From: an uncultured Clostridia bacterium
GTDB taxonomy: Bacteria; Bacillota; Clostridia; Christensenellales; Borkfalkiaceae
Length of the DNA stretch: 64,000 nt
Reading direction: 5' to 3'
Assembly (NCBI GenBank): GCA_947629485.1
Contig: CANRDX010000004.1
Location: 1 to 64,000, forward strand
Below, piece by piece: positions 60,601-64,000 of the stretch (the first letter of the stretch is position 1; each line of letters begins with the position of its first letter). The notes beneath the pieces are model-generated. The model made no database searches. It saw only the letters and a program-made list of their open reading frames with translations, and was not told the origin of the DNA. A program made the translations under genes and the position numbers.

Positions 60601-63600
60601 ATCGCGCAGATAGCTGTACGCGGGAGCGCCGCCGAGCACGTCCTCGTTCTCCCCGGGCACAAAGCCGTCATATTTAAGTGCGGGCGCGGGAAGCGCTTTA
60701 TCGCCATAGGTGAAGCCTTCCGCCGTCACGGTGACGGTGAGCTTCTTTTGCGCCACGGTGAAGGAAGCGTCTTGGACGTCGATCGTATAGTTCGCGTTTT
60801 CCAGCCCTTCGAGCGTAGCGGTGTAGCTGCCCGCTTCAAAGTACTTCTTCACGGCGTAATGCTCCGAAGCGCCGTCCTTGAAGTAGCAGATCGCGCTTGC
60901 CTTCGCGCCGAACAGCGAAGTTTCGTTCTCGTCGTAGGCAAATGCGCCGAATTGAACGCCGACATGGGGCGTATCGCCGTAGGTGTAGGTACTGCCGTCG
61001 GTGAGGGTGACTGTGAGCGCCTTTTTCTCCACGGTGAAGGTCACGCCCTCTTGATAGGTGAGCGTGTAGTCGCCGAGCGCGGGGATCCCCTTGACGGAGA
61101 GCGCATAGCTGCCCGCGATCATCTTGGCGTCGCCGTCCAACTCGCTCTGCGTGTAGGTCTGCGTGCCGCGATATTCGATGTAAGCCTCCCCTGCGAGCCG
61201 CTCTTCGCCCGCAAGGAAGCCGTCGTAGCCCTCGTGCGCGTAGACGGGCGAGGCATGCGGCTTTTCGCCGTAGACGAGGGAAGACGCGTCGAGGGAAATG
61301 CCGACATAGAGCGTGCGGGGACGGACGGTGAAGTCCGCGCGGACGACGGTCACCGCATAGTTGGCGGGATCGGCGGTCGTCGTGGCATAGTAATCGCCCG
61401 TGTGGAAGTCCGCCGCCGCTTCGCCGCTCATCTTATAATAAGAAACGGTGGGAAGCGCGTTGCCGAATACCGTGCGCGCGTTTTCGCTTGCGATAAATCC
61501 GTTGTATTCCACGCCGTTGTAATAGCCCGAAGCGGCGCTCGTTTTAGGCGTCTCGCCGTAGAGCAGATCGTCATCGATGAGGTGCACAGTGAGCGTGAGC
61601 GCCTTCTTTTCGACCTCGAACGAGGTCTTGGGGAAGGAGAATTCGTAGTTGTCCGCAGTATAGCCTGCGACTTCCACGGTGTATCGGTCTGCCGCGAAGG
61701 GCGAGACGTTATATTCCGCGTCAGGCGCGGAAACGGTACGATAAACGAAGCGCCGCACGCCCTTCAAAAGCCCGCTCGTGTGTTCGTTTTCCTCGAATTC
61801 AAACGCGTCCTCGAACACGGCGGAGGGCGAGACGGGATCGCCGTAGATATAGCTCTCGTTCACGGAGACGCTGACTGCGAGCGCTTTTTTCGTGATCTCG
61901 AAGCGCGTTCCCGTCACGGTGAGCGGTTCGTAGTTGTCGCTCCCCTGCTCGGTGAACACGGCGTCTACCGTATAATTGCCGACAACGAAGCGGCTTGCGT
62001 CGGCGTATGCGCCGCTTCCTTCGCGCGTAAACGACCACGTGGGCGTAAACTTCGCCTCATCCTCTTCGAGCACGTTGTCGAAGGTGTAGCTCGGAGCGGG
62101 ATCCACGCCGTACACCCCGCCCGTTGCGGAGAGCGCGGCGCTCGCCTGCCTCTTTGCGACCGTGAAAGCCGCCTCTTCGGGAAGGTGCACGGTGTAATTT
62201 TGGGAAGCGTAACCCTGCAAGCGCACCCTGTGCGCGCCCGCGGAGATGATCGCGCCCTCGGCGATGGGGTTCGCGCGCACATCGTCGAGCCGGAAGTTGT
62301 GCTCGCCGAGCGAAGCGGCGGAATCCTCATACACAAAGCCGTTATGGAAATCAATTTCGGGGGCAAAGCCCGTGCCGTAGACGTAGTCATCCACGGAGAG
62401 CGAAATATGCAGATCGCGCGGCTTGACGGTAAAGCTCTTGCGCTCGATGGAAGGCGCCTTATAATTCTTATTTTCGGCGAGCGCGGGCGCGATGGTATAT
62501 CCGCCCACGACGAAATCTTTCTGCACTGTGACGGCGCTCTCTTCGGCGTCGAGATATTGCGATACCGTGACAACGCCTGCGGTCTCAGACGTCTCGCCGT
62601 TTTTGAAGCCGCTGTACACGACCTCAACGGTGGGAACTTCGTCGCCGTACACCGAATCTGCGGCGGAGATCGCGACCTCCGCGGTCAAAGTCGCCTTATC
62701 GAGGAGGAAATCCCCCGTGACGTCCTCTTCCTGCGTGAGGATATAGCTCCCGTCCGCATTGCTGTATTTTGCGGAAATATGGACGGCGAAGGCGTAATCG
62801 CCCGCATCCCCCAGAGCATATCTGCTCTCGGTATTTTCGACGCTCTCTCCGTTGACCGTCCAATCGTACCGATAGACAAGCCCCGCCGCCGTACGCAGAC
62901 CCGCGAGCCACACGCTGTCGTCGGCGTCGCCGTACACCATGTCGCCCTCTGTCTGCAAGACCGCGGTGCCGAAATCCAGCTCATGGCGGGTGTAGACGTG
63001 CACGTCGTGCGCGGGCATTTCCGTAAGTTCGATCGGCTCGCTGCATGCTTCGTCGGCATACCATGTTCCCTGCCACACAAAGGCGCGCGCGACCTCGGGG
63101 CCTTGCGTAAAGTCGAGTTCCCCTTCAAATTCGATATCCAACACGTCCTCTGTGCCGAGATAGTGGCGGTGCAGCTTATAGATATTCTTCTCGTACTCCG
63201 CGGTGATCGTTCTGTTCCCGCGGATATTGGTGAGATTCTTGTCCCAACCCACGAACGTATGCCCGACGCGCCCGTAGATATCGAAATCCTCGCTGAGGCT
63301 GGGGTCCGCGGCGTCGCAGCCGTATTTGACCTCCTGTTGGCTGCTCCACAGCTCGCCGTCGACATAATACTTGAACACGACTTTATACGTCCGCTCGTTG
63401 CGGTCGTCGGGAGACACGGCTTCCTGCCCGAACACGGCGTAGAACGTCTCGTCGGTATAGACGCTGTATTTCCCGCTCAGCGTTTCCGTATCTCCCTCGG
63501 TGCCGCTCCAACCGAGGAATGTATAAGTATATTCGTCGTCATCCTCCTTCACGGGATCTCCCTGCTCAAATTCGAGCGCGTCGAAATCCAGAGTTCCGCC

Positions 63601-63753
63601 GTATTCCACGGTGAGGGTATCGAACTCTTCGCCTTCGCTCATGAAGGTGACCGCGTGGGCTTCGTTCGCCTCTACGTCGGCACAGCCGAACCCGACGAGG
63701 GCGACCGCTCCTGCGACCAAACATAAAATTGCCGAAAGACACTTACGTTTCAC
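51679..63753 (-). CDS. Giant (~4,020-aa) exported repeat protein: N-terminal InlB-like, MBG_2-like, YDG/MBG-like repeats, solenoid-like region, C-terminal InlB/Flg_new-like repeats
   Basis: GTG start with AGGAGG upstream, MKRKCLSAILCLVAGAVALVGFGCADVEANEA signal; repeated YGD..P motifs, YNGTAQG/YDxTEHG motifs, FxGWY/A repeats. Confidence 0.88.
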   Translation of the reverse strand: MKRKCLSAILCLVAGAVALVGFGCADVEANEAHAVTFMSEGEEFDTLTVEYGGTLDFDALEFEQGDPVKEDDDEYTYTFLGWSGTEGDTETLSGKYSVYTDETFYAVFGQEAVSPDDRNERTYKVVFKYYVDGELWSSQQEVKYGCDAADPSLSEDFDIYGRVGHTFVGWDKNLTNIRGNRTITAEYEKNIYKLHRHYLGTEDVLDIEFEGELDFTQGPEVARAFVWQGTWYADEACSEPIELTEMPAHDVHVYTRHELDFGTAVLQTEGDMVYGDADDSVWLAGLRTAAGLVYRYDWTVNGESVENTESRYALGDAGDYAFAVHISAKYSNADGSYILTQEEDVTGDFLLDKATLTAEVAISAADSVYGDEVPTVEVVYSGFKNGETSETAGVVTVSQYLDAEESAVTVQKDFVVGGYTIAPALAENKNYKAPSIERKSFTVKPRDLHISLSVDDYVYGTGFAPEIDFHNGFVYEDSAASLGEHNFRLDDVRANPIAEGAIISAGAHRVRLQGYASQNYTVHLPEEAAFTVAKRQASAALSATGGVYGVDPAPSYTFDNVLEEDEAKFTPTWSFTREGSGAYADASRFVVGNYTVDAVFTEQGSDNYEPLTVTGTRFEITKKALAVSVSVNESYIYGDPVSPSAVFEDAFEFEENEHTSGLLKGVRRFVYRTVSAPDAEYNVSPFAADRYTVEVAGYTADNYEFSFPKTSFEVEKKALTLTVHLIDDDLLYGETPKTSAASGYYNGVEYNGFIASENARTVFGNALPTVSYYKMSGEAAADFHTGDYYATTTADPANYAVTVVRADFTVRPRTLYVGISLDASSLVYGEKPHASPVYAHEGYDGFLAGEERLAGEAYIEYRGTQTYTQSELDGDAKMIAGSYALSVKGIPALGDYTLTYQEGVTFTVEKKALTVTLTDGSTYTYGDTPHVGVQFGAFAYDENETSLFGAKASAICYFKDGASEHYAVKKYFEAGSYTATLEGLENANYTIDVQDASFTVAQKKLTVTVTAEGFTYGDKALPAPALKYDGFVPGENEDVLGGAPAYSYLRDGKEYSAEEYFDAGSYTVSVEGYASPNYDIHYENGTFNIAKRRATVTVSATGGTYGDTPSFGYTMPQILSRDLTGFGFAYSYAFSRTANGNKSAYVPSERTYYQAGNYTVTLTYRENTNYTLTVQSADFAIAKKGLTVGIEGVTDSYVYGTVPQPKLTFNGFVSGEGESVFTARPKEQFTYYNADQQITSIRQFPFGAYYVGATEGYTADNYAVSSAEKTAFRITKAPLTVTVTAGDITYGDAPKPTISFSPFAYEENERVLSGSASYTYLLGGVKKEGLLHAGKYTVEVGGFTATNYDIHYVSDTFTVNKKALTVSATVADITYGETPAPHVSYNGFIRTESYSNLAGELTYAYSDAKNSEGFLRAGEHTLTLSGYLSDDYAITYETATFKVSPKKITVSVTDTHDFADFTYDGSRTLALSSTVSGLVEGDTGEGLGTLNYALKGVRYPSANVKGVLRADSYTFTASGYASDDYIISYVYGTESKEAVSFTVSPSEVTLTLKKGWNTYGDDTADAWFKTAGSIYNDELKFTTSINKDSAPYTGGDKYLPCGKYTVTVSYNVNPDYRVTSDGEELNGSDSVSFTVEPKTVKVSASGSQPWAKRREWSYVPTLGDDRFVLTGTIVLTGADGLSAQEYKATDVNGVFGWKDGFKITLKEGGADVTANFKFTYAFTLMLNDSAFRIEKPSNSTFTYDSEEHSFEVKATAEGVDAGDIHIQYKTDEQGNYKDTVPKFTAAGDYTVYYKVTAPNCKDEVGSFAVKGNKATPVLENVKDAASYTYDNAVETLIEEKKVHDAVVKRNVYSDATVEYSLTGSEFGNFPNVRNANSYTITVKVSGDNYETATATYTLTVGKAAVTAPVIAHKTYNKGAQTATVDAAGALYTVQKNEGGTDAGEYDVVLALNDPSNYKWAGKSGDEESATLTLKFVIDKATLDMGGVKWDYTAEEKSFTYDKTAHTVALTGLPADGDIEVAYQNAQGTAAGEYRAVATLTYDNANYNEITTEWKLTWNIAKADYTVSGVKDDTGYTYNGAAQGRTLDELKRLVTALEGDEFEVSFVGAGQFTAAGEHAVKYTVTGNDNYNDIEDGAYTVKIGKAKAGIDASDITFGDLKGEGASYSATYRGTPYSVEWSKAKPTDDFNGTLTADLIHITGASSFTNYQEGGYTVTLTIDGTNNYDGASLTYKITIDKAEYIVTEPEAKEFTYNGTAQGDPVQVEVKGSDQFTLRYGDGGYQFINANEAGYTVTYTVSGNDNYNDKSGTYTLTINKAEYVVTEPKVKEFTYNGTEQGGVVTAAGVHEGDVIGEITYGGGYQFTDAGEHEVTYSVSGNDNYNEKTGTYTVNIGKAEAQLDVKDITTAYTFTAKEQTVNLDAAQAKSNIEGATGYGAITFEKDGALITEFKFTNVAEGNGVTITVKLSDGRNFIGAETTVALTVAKANYTVSAPAQNFDYDATEHGNAIAVSGLAEDSALQAGDYTVTYNGEETVAQYKNYQDGGYPVQYAVSESANYNAANGSYKIVINKAKPTLENVTDTAVYTYDKDTETQVTEETVRNAVVKDNVYSDATVEYSLTGSEFGSFPTIKNANSYTITVKVSGANYEETTATYTLTVAKKSVTVTLPVNIDTTYDGNEHGGEGVKFDVHDEFSNVVYSISYSVDSGITEEAPKFKNVGLYSVTVKVTPTENYTFEGKDGNFEDTYTVTINKAKAEINTSDIDFGDFEKDGDYTYSATYKGAAYTVDWTVAKPADDFNGTLTTNIVVTGASSFTDANTYTVTLSLAGNANYDTADDVKFTITINKAKAVIDASQITFGDFVKGDNDYSYSATYRGTPYTVDWSKATSNFGSVTNDATEIKNADTYVVTLSVAGTDNYEGDTKEFTITIKRKQLTKPAEDTDSFTYNKNAQTYTLSGFDDASMKIEGASLTQTNAGDYQFTVILSDKTNYEWVGGTQDDLVFTFHIAKATLEKLPEGVSKPTIGEQVNWYGKTLNDIGLGEDWYWETSDSELTLGEETYNIFYNSDRANYEDYVTTIKFTTVRTQLKLQFSKERQTNGIEVEYTDWAAKTAEEFAGSYTLVGTNRGNADIKTLAEEMEYFYYLWKGGPFSLNTPFQDGKIYGGTYLLLYRFFLEEDNPYYEWATDQDPTELDSALMLKIKSVEYAGTLYTIEDALHTATGGTITVKYNTAFAYPEVREEFGVYGDESYYTVKSGVTLKLPYDGTNTYGSPGADSSGTSALSFGDSSKQQLLVSVPANVTVINRGKIEVGGYVTGSGAGNLAGQTYDKYARIDLGENARIESYGDIDVYGFITESTWNNGSEVIMHSGSMKMPFVVVEHRGGSAFSNFKDDLSGAPFNRFFLHNVSAQLTFESASNLYGDAKLKTDKKSFIPAQENQTNIHLIGTDTKALIQLEARSKVVAKLQAEAFEKAYAQSPIKLEVYGDMTLHALSLKVTVTIITVDVTTKGVLFPLSWYWQVTLNPLTKGGTATVNATDQDFKLLPGAKLTIEKGVTLQAQKVAVYKANSWTDAGVGTSNKYETNKGDGILTVNGTLTVNEFGGEVQSGANDAILQVNSKSTILSKEVKSSTGNALEGGSLTWDEINLSLGFTSGTADGVGTYVCTNGTWAKTEKTQQSFTYTVKYHYNDDSDTTEEKKGTILYVNTPAWEITNLDYALIRDFYRFTGWYMESACETPFESWTAKPDAVLDVYAGWEKIEYVINYHFSGAGSELVNPNTSAWSFGEDVALQPATSRGKNGDLTFGGWFFDAGYTQPASVINTETIGEHGYENRFGEHIIDVYAYFSDLNQEYEISYDLALELGYEDISFAAPTGFKIKIGQTLTAEMLPTDAALTKYDTDFTKQYYFDGWLANGKKVQGGTAISGADIVDGKLVLTANWAEKVKLNITLQAKGSSGFFGSAKTASCTVKIDGTQVATPSVKSEKGGSLQTEILNYYLKPGQSYEITKGEGTLSGATSGTAEADKDITVTVTNT
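55790..56055 (-). repeat. Internal duplicated module A1 of giant gene
   Basis: LENVTDTAVYTYDKDTETQVTEETVRNAVVKDNVYSDATVEYSLTGSEFGSFPTIKNANSYTITVKVSGANYEETTATYTLTV; near-identical to A2. Confidence 0.85.
58048..58310 (-). repeat. Internal duplicated module A2 of giant gene
   Basis: LENVKDAASYTYDNAVETLIEEKKVHDAVVKRNVYSDATVEYSLTGSEFGNFPNVRNANSYTITVKVSGDNYETATATYTLTV. Confidence 0.85.
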
Positions 63754-63912
63754 TGTAAAAATCCTCCTTCGCATTGATGATCTCTGTCTCTTTGTTCCTT
63801 GTTTTTTCGTATACGAACGGTTGCGTTCGCCGAGGGCGGCGCGGGATCGCGTCCCCGCGCGCGGAAATTACATTGCGTGCGCGCCTCTATTATAATTTGT
63901 AGGCGTGGGGCA

Positions 63913-63941
63913 ATTATAATATAAATTCTTTGGAAAGTCAA
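63913..63941 (-). promoter_or_regulatory. Consensus promoter (TTGACT-17-TATAAT) of giant surface-protein gene
   Basis: AGTCAA 63936-63941, ATTATA 63913-63918 on plus strand; ~150-nt GC-rich 5' UTR. Confidence 0.78.
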
Positions 63942-64000
63942 AAGAATTTCCGCGTTTTTTGCCGAATCGTTAGCTCAAACCCAAAAATCTTGGCATTTTT

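Noticed and set aside
56137-63726. 2,529-aa plus-strand ORF antisense to the giant gene
   Set aside because: Shadow ORF: the sense gene's GC-rich codon bias lacks TTA/CTA/TCA codons, the translation is Arg/Val/Gly-rich with no recognisable domain, signal or RBS, and the sense frame has clear modules.

Overview
64 kb of a fairly GC-rich, gene-dense bacterial chromosome. Protein content suggests an anaerobic Bacillota/Clostridia gut lineage; this is inference, as there is no rRNA in the window. Most of 1-45 kb is housekeeping or metabolic: hemW, lepA, glgP, an electron-bifurcating [FeFe]-hydrogenase operon (hydC-hydB-hydA), rdgB/ade, an ArsR/P-type ATPase metal module, feoAB, RluA-type pseudouridine synthases, Na/Pi symporter, a type II topoisomerase pair, rubrerythrin, a HelD/UvrD-like helicase and an SdpR/SdpI pair. 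From 45 to 64 kb the minus strand carries a surface-protein locus: a ~4,020-aa repeat protein (InlB/MBG/YDG-like modules), an ABC ATPase with an N-terminal TM and acidic 15-aa repeats, an ABC permease and a 1,088-aa secreted protein. The observations I rate highest are: (i) a DUF559 (Vsr-like) endonuclease gene bracketed within 5 bp on each side by inverted copies of a C-rich palindromic repeat that recurs in other intergenic islands, i.e. a candidate endonuclease/palindrome mobile cassette; (ii) the giant surface protein + tethered ABC transporter locus; (iii) a GH51-like protein that seems to lack its catalytic glutamates; (iv) a FeoB with degenerate G4/G5 motifs. No tRNA, rRNA, CRISPR array, phage or canonical transposase was seen.
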